Shown: positions 6,428-12,251, numbered from the stretch's first letter. The stretch: 18,673 nt of DNA from DAXETY01 sp051155755 (GCA_051155755.1 DAXETY010000125.1:1-18673), one strand, 5' to 3'. The notes: generated by a model not told the origin, from the letters alone. Numbers and translations are program-made.

Positions 6428-6746
6428 CGCCGAAAGTCCGATCACGGTCCCGTTGCAAGACCGGCAGCACCGGATTCCTGCCGGCCGGTATTGGCGTAAG
6501 CGCGCGAGGCTGCCGCTTCGACGTCGTCGGAAATGTCCGAACGGGGGTTGGTCCGGCGGTTCCGGGTTGTTACCTTACAAAAAAGTCTTGCTTTTTCCAG
6601 TAGAGGTTATAAAATGAAACCAATCATTAAAGACCCGTCTGTGAATCGGCGGGGCGGTTTCGCTCTGAAGGAAGTCCGAGGTTACATCGTGGCACGCCTC
6701 CAGGTTGGGACCATGAGAAATTCTGTAAGAAAGGAGGGTGTAGACG
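6428..6746 (+). other. Intergenic region and cold-shock gene leader
   Basis: The 319 bases between the hydrolase and the cold-shock gene contain a 7-base hairpin CCGGCAG/CTGCCGG (6461-6484) without a T-run, which may end the upstream transcript. A suboptimal promoter (TTGCTT 6588-6593, 14-base spacer, TATAAA 6608-6613) would give a leader of about 125 bases. A small frame from the ATG at 6614 to 6775 overlaps the cold-shock start but has no recognisable product or ribosome site. Confidence 0.45.
6693..6740 (+). promoter_or_regulatory. Possible Shine-Dalgarno-sequestering stem in the cold-shock leader
   Basis: CAC-G-CCTCC (6693-6701) is complementary to GGAGGGTG (6733-6740): five plus three base pairs with one bulged G, and a loop of about 31 bases. 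GGAGG here is the ribosome site of the cold-shock gene. Such a stem could make translation temperature dependent, as known for the E. coli cspA leader. Predicted by eye only. Confidence 0.4.
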
Positions 6747-6947
6747 ATGGCCAATGGTACCGTGAAGTGGTTTGACGAGAAAAAAGGCTACGGTTTCATC
6801 GAGCAGGAAGATGGACCGGACGTTTTCGTTCATTTCTCCGGCATCAGCGGAGCCGGGTTTAAAACTCTGAACGAAGGCGACCGCGTAACCTTTGACATCG
6901 AGCAGGGTCCGAAGGGCGCAGCGGCGAAAAACGTGACCGTCCTGTAA
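6747..6947 (+). CDS. csp: Cold-shock protein (CspA family)
   Basis: A 66-residue single cold-shock domain, the standard family length, that binds single-stranded RNA and DNA. Starts MANGTVKWFDEKKGYGFIEQ; the RNP1 motif KGYGFIEQ and RNP2 motif DVFVHFSGI are intact. A strong ribosome site, AAGGAGG (6731-6737), sits nine bases from the ATG. The transcript ends in a textbook terminator beginning 20 bases after the stop. Codon use looks optimised (for example CTG and ACC), consistent with high expression. Whether it is cold-induced cannot be read directly, but the long leader is compatible with it. Confidence 0.97.
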   Translation: MANGTVKWFDEKKGYGFIEQEDGPDVFVHFSGISGAGFKTLNEGDRVTFDIEQGPKGAAAKNVTVL

Positions 6948-6966
6948 GAACCGCTTTCGAATCAAG

Positions 6967-7005
6967 AGGGGGCACTTTGCAGAAATGCGAAGATGCCCCT
7001 TTTTT
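6967..7005 (+). terminator. Intrinsic terminator after the cold-shock gene
   Basis: Stem GGGGCA (6969-6974) with TGCCCC (6994-6999), extended by an inner CTTTGC/GCGAAG stem (6975-6980 and 6987-6992), followed by six T residues at 7000-7005. It is a classical Rho-independent terminator, and may also serve the minus-strand gene that ends at 7023. Confidence 0.92.
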
Positions 7006-7022
7006 ATTGCGGGAGCCGATCA

Positions 7023-7280
7023 TCAAACGTAACCATGACGCGCCCCGGCGCAGCGGACGATGGACTCGATGGAGTCGTTTCGAAAACAGGCCAAGACAGG
7101 CGTTCGTTGGGCGCCGTCCAGGCGGGTGAGTTTACGGATATAAGCCACGGTGGCCTCCATCACCGCTACTTCCAGATCGAACTTGCGGGCGAATTCTTCA
7201 ATACCATACTTGCCCCAGTTCAACATGATTTCTTCCACCTGTTCCACCGTCGGAAGCTTTTTCCCTGCCGGCTCGATCAT
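7023..7280 (-). CDS. Small hypothetical protein
   Basis: An 85-residue soluble protein I do not recognise. It is preceded by GAGG (in CGAGGATC) about seven bases from the ATG at 7278-7280, and ends just before the cold-shock terminator, both of which support a real gene. Residues 10-50 (TVEQVEEIMLNWGKYGIEEF and the following helix) look like two or three amphipathic helices with a spacing that could be a helix-turn-helix, but no family motif is certain. Two cysteines (in LACF and VRCAG) are in the C-terminal third. Its neighbours give no functional clue. Confidence 0.6.
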   Translation of the reverse strand: MIEPAGKKLPTVEQVEEIMLNWGKYGIEEFARKFDLEVAVMEATVAYIRKLTRLDGAQRTPVLACFRNDSIESIVRCAGARHGYV

Positions 7281-7330
7281 AAAGATCCTCGCAGAACGTT
7301 ATCGATGTCATCGGGGCCATCCCCCAAACC

Positions 7331-7378
7331 GGTTATCAGGACCGGTACCGCAGAAAGGGTCCCCCCGCACCTGATACC
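7331..7378. repeat. Long imperfect inverted repeat
   Basis: GGTTATCAGG (7331-7340) pairs with CCTGATACC (7370-7378), nine base pairs with one bulged T, around a 29-base loop that has its own GGACC/GGTCC pairing (7339-7343 and 7358-7362). No T-run follows. CCGGTTAT at 7329-7336 recurs at 7414-7421 and, as TCGGTTAT, at 7424-7431 over the next promoter. The element lies in the 329-base divergent interval 7281-7609. Confidence 0.5.
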
Positions 7379-7405
7379 ACCGGTCGGCTTGAATTACCAA
7401 TCGAT

Positions 7406-7434
7406 TTTATTTTCCGGTTATTTTCGGTTATAAT
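7406..7434 (+). promoter_or_regulatory. Candidate promoter with direct repeats, upstream of the membrane protein
   Basis: TATAAT at 7429-7434 with a weak -35 (TTTATT, 7406-7411, 17-base spacer). Two CGGTTAT copies at 7415-7421 and 7425-7431 are ten bases apart, one helical turn, and overlap the -10, as expected for a regulator site. Transcription would give a 5' leader of about 95 bases to the short frame at 7536. Confidence 0.4.
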
Positions 7435-7535
7435 TTGTCAACTCGACCCCTGAAAAATTTGAAACGCTTGGTTTAGGTTGGATTTTCTCCGTTTGAATGG
7501 ATTCGGCCGATGTCTTTTGTGAGAGGTGTGAGAAC

Positions 7536-7613
7536 ATGATCGAGATCAATCCCCGGCGGGGCGACAGGACCGATTCGATCCGGTTTCAGCCCTGTGCGAA
7601 GCGTGAAGCATGA
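7536..7613 (+). CDS. Short upstream reading frame (25 residues), ATGA-coupled
   Basis: A small frame beginning MIEINPRRGDRTDSIRF and ending in TGA, whose bases overlap the ATG of the next gene as ATGA (7610-7613). A purine-rich GAGAGG lies upstream but rather far (about ten bases). The next gene lacks a strong ribosome site of its own, so translation of this frame could deliver ribosomes to it. It resembles no known leader peptide. It could be a chance frame. Confidence 0.35.
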   Translation: MIEINPRRGDRTDSIRFQPCAKREA

Positions 7614-8152
7614 GCGATATAGTTCTGGAAACCCTGCGGGCCCTGATCGTTGCCTCGGTATTGGTGTTCATGGCTTTGCATCCCGCGGTGGCCGCCGCCG
7701 CTAAGGTCAGAGGCTGGATATTTTTGCGGCTGGGATTCGGACTGGTTTTTTTCGGGATGCTGATTGACATTACGGATAATTTTCCGGCCCTGAACCGTTA
7801 TGTTTTTATTGGTGACACCGTTTACCAGGCATTTCTCGAGAAAGTGGTCGGGTACCTGCTCGGTTTTTTGTTCCTGGCCCTGGGATTCTGGAAGTGGCTT
7901 CCAGGGATGATCGCATATGAACGCAGAACCCGTGAGGCCCTGAAAACCGCGCTCGGCGAGATCAAAGTTCTAAGCGGACTTTTGCCCATCTGCAGCCATT
8001 GCAAGAAAATCCGGGATGACCACGGGTATTGGAATCAGATTGAATCTTACATTCGACAGCATTCCGAGGCGGATTTCACCCACAGCCTTTGTCCCCATTG
8101 CCGGGTGGAATTTTATCCCGGAACCGGAGACAAAATACCGCCCTCGGAATAG
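7610..8152 (+). CDS. Three-helix membrane protein with C-terminal zinc-ribbon-like domain
   Basis: A 180-residue protein with three predicted membrane helices (about 10-30, 36-54, 78-99), a short basic linker with a likely helix (102-120), and a cytoplasmic tail with C128-x2-C131 and C161-x2-C164. The tail pattern LSGLLPICSHCKKIRDD followed by GYWNQIESYI and CPHC is one I associate with the C-termini of many PAS, response-regulator and GGDEF sensor proteins in Desulfobacterota, where its function is unknown. The cysteines suggest zinc binding. Here it is attached to a bare membrane module with no kinase or cyclase. It may sense or relay a membrane signal; this is inference. Confidence 0.8.
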   Translation: MSDIVLETLRALIVASVLVFMALHPAVAAAAKVRGWIFLRLGFGLVFFGMLIDITDNFPALNRYVFIGDTVYQAFLEKVVGYLLGFLFLALGFWKWLPGMIAYERRTREALKTALGEIKVLSGLLPICSHCKKIRDDHGYWNQIESYIRQHSEADFTHSLCPHCRVEFYPGTGDKIPPSE

Positions 8153-8182
8153 ACGGCGCTGCGCGGCAGACCGTGGCGAACC

Positions 8183-8926
8183 CTACAAAGCGTTCAGAAA
8201 ATAGTTCATCTGCCGATACCACCAGGGCCAATCATGATTGACGTCGAATCCCCAGTAATCGATCCAGGCCGGAATTGACCGCTCCCGCAGCAACCTCTCC
8301 AGCTCCCGCGTGTCGGCCAGTGCTTCGTCTTCCCAGGCTCCCTGTCCCACGCAGACAATAATGCGACTGCTGCGGTATCGCTCCAGGTACCAGGCATCTT
8401 TCAAATTCGACAGGTAGGTCAGCGGAGAATTGTGGTACACCGCCGGCAGGTCTTCCGAGCGCAGACCGAACTCGGGGTGGTCCAGGCGATAGAGTCCGCT
8501 CAGGGCCAGGGTGCCTTCGAATATGTCGGGATGTTTGAAAAAGAAATTGACCGCGTGCAGTGCGCCCATGCTGCAGCCGTTGGCCATGATCCGGGTGTGC
8601 GGCAGATTACAGTGATGACGGATAAAGGGCGCCACCTCATCCACCACGTAACGGTCATAGGCCTGGTGGCGTTCATCGCGCACTGTCGGCGGCACCGAAA
8701 AATCATACCAGCTCTGGGCGTCGAAGCTGTCGACACAAAACAGCTTCACCCGCCCGCCGTCGATGAAATCCGCAACGGCCGCAATCATGCCCATGCCCTC
8801 GTAGTCATAGTATCGGCCGCGCGAACAGGGGAAAACGATCATCGGTTTGCCCCAGTGGCCGTAGATTTTCAAGGACATGGTCCGGCTTAAATTCGGACTG
8901 TGCCAGTGGTGTTCTTCGACGTGCAT
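8183..8926 (-). CDS. Alpha/beta-hydrolase, putative esterase
   Basis: A 247-residue alpha/beta-hydrolase with no signal peptide, so cytoplasmic. The nucleophile Ser119 sits in GCSMG (117-121), the GxSxG elbow. His231 in NHDW is the likely catalytic histidine and Asp200 a candidate acid. The N-terminal part (residues 17-60) resembles the COG4947-type 'esterase/lipase superfamily' proteins. The ATG at 8924-8926 is chosen because the upstream frame overlaps the ATP-grasp gene and lacks family character. Ribosome site is weak (GGAAA). It follows the ATP-grasp gene by 40 bases in the same direction, so the two are probably one operon. The enzyme may hydrolyse or transfer an ester or amide made by the ligase; substrate unknown. 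Confidence 0.88.
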   Translation of the reverse strand: MHVEEHHWHSPNLSRTMSLKIYGHWGKPMIVFPCSRGRYYDYEGMGMIAAVADFIDGGRVKLFCVDSFDAQSWYDFSVPPTVRDERHQAYDRYVVDEVAPFIRHHCNLPHTRIMANGCSMGALHAVNFFFKHPDIFEGTLALSGLYRLDHPEFGLRSEDLPAVYHNSPLTYLSNLKDAWYLERYRSSRIIVCVGQGAWEDEALADTRELERLLRERSIPAWIDYWGFDVNHDWPWWYRQMNYFLNAL

Positions 8927-8966
8927 TTTTACATTTCCGGCTGAGATGGAGGGAATCCGCAGGCAT

Positions 8967-10130
8967 TCATGGTTCGAGGGCCTGGATGTATTCCGTGATC
9001 GTTTGGATCTGGTCGAGCGTTTCGGCCCGGTACATGTAGCCCATATCTCCCAGCGCGCTGCTGAAAACCCCGGGCACGGCGGCGGCTTGTACAATGAAGT
9101 CGCCATAGCGGTTCAGGATGTCCTCATGCGTATGAAGGTAGCGGTGCAGGTTCTTGCGGCTGGCATAACAGCAGTGATATTTGCGGTCATATTGCAGGTC
9201 GGCACTGCTGTGGACCAGCAGTTCGGCCCAGGTTCGATAGATATCGACATCGCAGGCATAGTTGAACATATCGGTGGTAAACCCTCCCGGCGGCCGTATG
9301 TTGACCTCCAGGGCCACATATTGTCCCGATGATGTGCGGAAAAATTCAATGTGAAAAAAACGCTCCCGGACACCGAAAGCGCGAACGCAGCGGCGGCCGA
9401 GGGCCTCGAGTTCGGCCGGGATCTCACGCAGGGAGTAATAGTGGATGTGGCGATTCTGGTTCACGGTTTCCATGATGCCCTGGCTGAACCGATGGGCCGT
9501 GTAAAACACCAGATTCCCCTGGCGGTCGGCCAGGCCGTCGAAGGAGTAAATGGTGCCGGAGACGAATTCTTCCAGGATGTACGGCACCGCCGGTTTCCGT
9601 TGAAAAAAGTCGGCCAGATCTCCATCATGATCCAACCGGAAAGTATCCAGCGCGCCGACTCCGGCATCGGGTTTGGCCACCACGGGGTAGTCTGCGGCAG
9701 TCATCCACTGCTGGGCCTCCTGAAGAGAATCCAGGACCCGGCCGCGTGCGACGGTGACGCCGGCCTCGCGAAATATTTCTTTCATCTTCGATTTGCGACG
9801 AATCTGGTCGATGTCGCTTCCACGGATGCCGAAGATGTTGAAATCGTCCCGTATCCGCGCCTCGGTAGCCAGCCAGTATTCATTCAGCGATTCGAACCGG
9901 TCGATTTTTCCGTACCGGTGCGTGTAATACCCGCAAGCGCGCAACAGGGCTTCGTAATGATGCATGTCGTCGACACGGTAGTATTCCGTGAGCGCATCGC
10001 GCACTTCCGGGGCGAGTTGTTCATAAGCGCTGTCACCGATGCCCAGTACATTGGCTCCGGCGCTGCGCAGCCGGCGGCAAAAATGGTGATAGTGCGGCGG
10101 AAAATCAGGAGACAGAAAAACCACGTTCAT
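8967..10130 (-). CDS. ATP-grasp family ligase
   Basis: A 387-residue cytoplasmic enzyme of the carboxylate-amine/thiol ligase superfamily. Such enzymes activate a carboxylate as acyl-phosphate and join it to an amine or thiol. Residues 1-105 form an N-terminal alpha/beta domain starting MNVVFLSPDFPP. The ATP-grasp core follows: Lys153 in VVAKPDAGVGA, the hinge ILEEF (185-189), Glu262 in FHIEFF, and the metal/phosphate motif EVNIRPPGG (275-283). The ATG at 10130 is used; the frame runs further upstream, but that part crosses the promoter. An upstream promoter lies at 10201-10228. The substrate is not deducible, and no known biosynthetic pathway gene is adjacent except the esterase. Confidence 0.9.
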   Translation of the reverse strand: MNVVFLSPDFPPHYHHFCRRLRSAGANVLGIGDSAYEQLAPEVRDALTEYYRVDDMHHYEALLRACGYYTHRYGKIDRFESLNEYWLATEARIRDDFNIFGIRGSDIDQIRRKSKMKEIFREAGVTVARGRVLDSLQEAQQWMTAADYPVVAKPDAGVGALDTFRLDHDGDLADFFQRKPAVPYILEEFVSGTIYSFDGLADRQGNLVFYTAHRFSQGIMETVNQNRHIHYYSLREIPAELEALGRRCVRAFGVRERFFHIEFFRTSSGQYVALEVNIRPPGGFTTDMFNYACDVDIYRTWAELLVHSSADLQYDRKYHCCYASRKNLHRYLHTHEDILNRYGDFIVQAAAVPGVFSSALGDMGYMYRAETLDQIQTITEYIQALEP

Positions 10131-10200
10131 CGCTGAATACCCCTGTGGAACGAAAGAAAGCGTTGCGCGTCGCGAAAATGAAAACGCCTGAATGGGTAAC

Positions 10201-10228
10201 AGTATAAGCCGGTTTCGCGGATTGTCGA
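10201..10228 (-). promoter_or_regulatory. Promoter of the ATP-grasp/esterase operon
   Basis: On the minus strand, TCGACA (10228-10223), a 16-base spacer and TATACT (10206-10201) each match the sigma70 consensus at five of six positions. Transcription would begin near 10194 and leave a leader of about 64 bases before the ATG at 10130. Confidence 0.6.
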
Positions 10229-10372
10229 GGCTGCCGAGCCGCTGAAATCGACCGGTCTCCGAGGAAACCAGGCTTCCGGATGCGACAAGCAGGGCCGCCT
10301 GTAGGGGTAACTGCCGGAAGGATCGTAATCCGGATTCAAGTCGGCGCCCCTGGTATTCCGGGAAAATGCAAT

Positions 10373-10395
10373 GAACCGCAACGCTTGTGCGGTTC
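10373..10395 (+). promoter_or_regulatory. Perfect hairpin in the leader of the small gene
   Basis: GAACCGCA (10373-10380) and TGCGGTTC (10388-10395) form an uninterrupted 8-base stem with a 7-base loop, 23 bases before the ATG at 10419. It could be an operator or a leader structure. It is followed by GATTTC, too poor in T for a clear terminator. Confidence 0.5.
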
Positions 10396-10418
10396 GATTT
10401 CAAAGGGAAAGAGGTCCC

Positions 10419-10631
10419 ATGACGCAACACGATGTGATGGCAGATAAAGATGATGACCTGGTAAGCACCCTGTATCACGCACTCCAGGGAGTGGAAACTT
10501 CGGGCCGTTATCTGCAGGATGCCGAGGCGGCCGGAGACAACGACGCATCCGCATTTCTAAAGGAAGCCCGGGGGCAGTATCGTTAAATCGCAGACAAGGC
10601 CAAGACGCTGTTGGGCCGACGAATCGGTTGA
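10419..10631 (+). pseudogene. Small helical protein gene interrupted by an in-frame TAA
   Basis: From the ATG at 10419 (AGAGG ribosome site four bases upstream) the frame encodes 55 residues, including DDLVSTLYHALQGVETSGRY, and ends QYR at the TAA of 10584-10586. The same frame continues after the TAA with IADKAKTLLGRRIG to a TGA at 10629-10631, which would make 69 sense codons. Small proteins with a YHALQG core that I recall continue beyond this point into a Lys/Arg-rich helix much like the post-stop segment. A single C-to-T (CAA to TAA) or G-to-T (GAA to TAA) change explains it. It could also be a truncated but functional gene, or a sequencing error. The function of the family is unknown. 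The 3' end is overlapped antisense by the PilZ gene. Confidence 0.6.
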
Positions 10632-11054
10632 CTTTGACTCACCAGCGGTTTTCGGATCGATGGAAAAAAAGGCGGTGGATCGGCTGGCACCGTTGCTTTT
10701 TTCGCGTGCCTTCGGTTTGAAACGGCGGACGGAACGCTCCGGCTCGCTTTGGCGCCGGGATCGATCCGCTGTGAGTTCGATCCCCACCCCGTTTGAGGTA
10801 ACATGTCGGATTCGGCCCAACAGCCGGATCGCATGCATCCGCGACCGAAATTCGAAATATAACGAGACCGGTTCGTCGATGCGGTAATGTCCGCCGATTT
10901 CAATGTACAGACCATCGGCGTTAAGGTTGCGAACCATGCCGAGGGCGGTTCGGCCGGCCGCTGTGAGTTCGGCCGCGGAGCAATACGGCGAGCGCACGGT
11001 TCGCCGTCGTTCCGACAGATACGGACCTGCGCTTTTTGGGGAAGAGATGACCAT
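10557..11054 (-). CDS. PilZ-domain protein with long basic tail
   Basis: A 165-residue predicted c-di-GMP receptor. The PilZ domain occupies about residues 12-100: arginines in ERRRTVR (near 15-21), then NLNADGLYIEI, where the usual (D/N)xSxxG serine is Asn. Binding may thus be weakened. The last 65 residues are rich in Arg, Ser and Lys, of low complexity, without domain character. This tail overlaps the small plus-strand gene antisense, so the functional stop may be a recent extension. The ATG at 11052-11054 is favoured, with AGGGC upstream; a GTG at 11105 is also in frame but lies in an inverted repeat. It has no close partner except the receiver gene upstream on the same strand. Confidence 0.72.
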   Translation of the reverse strand: MVISSPKSAGPYLSERRRTVRSPYCSAAELTAAGRTALGMVRNLNADGLYIEIGGHYRIDEPVSLYFEFRSRMHAIRLLGRIRHVTSNGVGIELTADRSRRQSEPERSVRRFKPKAREKSNGASRSTAFFSIDPKTAGESKSTDSSAQQRLGLVCDLTILPPGFL

Positions 11055-11429
11055 GCGGGTTTGCCCTGCCCGGTTACTTGCGGTGGTGACCGGCCGGTGG
11101 GTCACCGGCCCAAATCAACTGAACAGAGCAAAGAACGGACCAGGGCGGCTTGATTCTCTAACCTGCTGGTATAAAATAGGATTTTATTTTAATGGTCTCT
11201 GCGGCAGCGCTGAGTCTGTATGAATTTGCCTTCAGTCCGGGAGGCAATTTTGTCGGGGCAGAAGATCAACCGGCCGGATTTACTTGTGTTTGGGCGTATG
11301 GCAAACCCTTCGCAATTGCCGGTCGGGTGCGTATTTGCGGCGACAGTCGATTGTATCCCGGGTGTTTGAGCCAACCATTTGGGTTCGCCGACGGTAGTAC
11401 CCGCACAGCGGCATGGATACGACCGCCGA
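11055..11429. other. Intergenic region with two inverted repeats
   Basis: These 375 bases separate the receiver and PilZ genes, both on the minus strand. GGTGACC (11085-11091) and GGTCACC (11100-11106) form a 7-base stem with an 8-base loop just upstream of the PilZ start. ATAAAAT-AGG-ATTTTAT (11171-11187) is a perfect 7-3-7 palindrome in an AT-rich patch. Plus-strand frames here (for example from 11192) run through the receiver gene antisense and have no family character; I do not call them genes. Confidence 0.45.
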
Positions 11430-11864
11430 TCAGGGCCGGGCAATGGCCGGCGGCAGGATGGCCTGCGTTTGAAAAGCAGACCAGCGGTGCTGCGGCGGGC
11501 TGCAACCGGAAAGACAGAGGCGTTTGGAAAGCCTTGCGATCAGGTGCGATAAGCAAAATGGTTTTTCCACGATATCGTCCACGCCGGCCATGACGGCATC
11601 GGAAATCGAGTTGATCCCGTCGCGCTGTGCCACCAGGATTTTAACCGGTCCGGCAACGCCCTCGACCCCCCCTCGAAACAGTCTCATGCCGTCTCCGTCT
11701 TGCAGTTCCTGGTCGCAAATCACCAGGTCGAAGACAAGCAGGGTCAGGATCCGACGTGCGTCTCTGGCGGAATTCACGGCAAACGGGGTGCATCGAGTGA
11801 CCAGCAGTCTTTCGTAGAGATCGCTCCAAAACGCTTCCCGGTTTTCCACCAAAAGTACATTCAT
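11430..11864 (-). CDS. Stand-alone response-regulator receiver domain
   Basis: A 144-residue CheY-like protein without an output domain. Asp51 in LVICDQEL is the expected phosphoacceptor and Lys101 in VEKPF the conserved lysine. The acidic pocket is incomplete: the N-terminal pair is Glu7-Asn8 (LLVENRE) rather than two acidic residues, and Val78 (ILVAQ) stands where a Ser or Thr normally lies. Phosphorylation and switching may therefore be atypical. Residues 120-144 are a Pro/Gln-rich tail with no domain. The ATG at 11862-11864 has only a weak GAAGA ribosome site. The phosphodonor kinase is not in the window. Confidence 0.8.
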   Translation of the reverse strand: MNVLLVENREAFWSDLYERLLVTRCTPFAVNSARDARRILTLLVFDLVICDQELQDGDGMRLFRGGVEGVAGPVKILVAQRDGINSISDAVMAGVDDIVEKPFCLSHLIARLSKRLCLSGCSPPQHRWSAFQTQAILPPAIARP

Positions 11865-12044
11865 TCTTCGAATTCGGACCTGCCAGTGGTCTCTGATGGT
11901 TTTGTCGTGGCAGCGGTTTCAACGCCGAACCGGCCGATTGCGATCCCAACGAAGCAAAATATGTGCCCAAACAGGGATTCATATTGGAAACGGTAAGAGA
12001 CAAGCGCCGCCGTCGAGCCGGGTCCGCCGTCGTCGATACTTCCA

Positions 12045-12075
12045 TACCCATATTGGGTAAATCATGCCATGATTT
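12045..12075. promoter_or_regulatory. Two adjoining palindromes
   Basis: TACCCA-TAT-TGGGTA (12045-12059) directly adjoins AAATCAT-GCC-ATGATTT (12059-12075); the shared base is A12059. Both are perfect, with three-base centres. They lie between the divergent receiver and AsmA-like genes, so they may be paired operator sites or tandem RNA hairpins. Confidence 0.5.
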
Positions 12076-12140
12076 TAGGCAGTATTGGTTTGCATCCGTG
12101 GTAAAGATTCCCGCATCGGCGCCGGCAACGCTTCGATCCC

Positions 12141-12168
12141 TTGAAACCGGCAGCGGTGCGCTTACTAT
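12141..12168 (+). promoter_or_regulatory. Candidate promoter of the AsmA-like gene
   Basis: TTGAAA (12141-12146), a 16-base spacer and TACTAT (12163-12168) match the sigma70 consensus at five and four of six positions. Transcription from near 12175 would give a leader of about 77 bases ending in the strong ribosome site of the 12252 gene. Confidence 0.45.
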
Positions 12169-12251
12169 TTAACCGGGATTGAAATGATCTTCGGAACCTG
12201 GCGGCCGCCTGAATGGTTGCCGCATTTTTCAGTTGAGAGGAGAGGGCGGAC

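Larger units (their letters stand above)
10131..10418. other. Divergent intergenic region
   Basis: These 288 bases separate the minus-strand ATP-grasp gene from the plus-strand small gene. They hold the minus-strand promoter at 10201-10228 and the hairpin at 10373-10395. No plus-strand promoter is clear, and I see no coding frame that I would trust. Confidence 0.5.
11865..12251. other. Intergenic region upstream of the AsmA-like gene
   Basis: This 387-base divergent interval holds two adjoining palindromes (12045-12075) and a candidate promoter (12141-12168). A frame of 69 residues from 11963 to 12172 has no ribosome site or recognisable family, and I reject it as a gene. No promoter for the minus-strand receiver gene was convincing. 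Confidence 0.4.

Noticed and set aside
5710..6603. Long plus-strand frame of 297 codons over the NlpC/P60 gene
   Set aside because: The NlpC/P60 frame has catalytic motifs and a signal sequence; the overlapping frame has Arg/Ser-rich shadow composition only.
6533..6775. 80-codon frame (or its internal ATG at 6614) overlapping the cold-shock start
   Set aside because: No recognisable product and it covers the predicted promoter and leader; the cold-shock frame has the strong ribosome site.
8877..9332. Plus-strand frames opposite the ATP-grasp gene
   Set aside because: The minus-strand ATP-grasp motifs are unambiguous; the opposing frames have no family features or starts.
11192..11593. Plus-strand frame of 133 codons starting after an AT-rich patch
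   Set aside because: It has a tempting TATAAA and ATG, but the second half is antisense to the receiver gene, and the protein shows no domain, signal or sensible composition.
11963..12172. 69-codon plus-strand frame upstream of the AsmA-like gene
   Set aside because: No ribosome site, it spans both palindromes and the promoter, and it has no family character.
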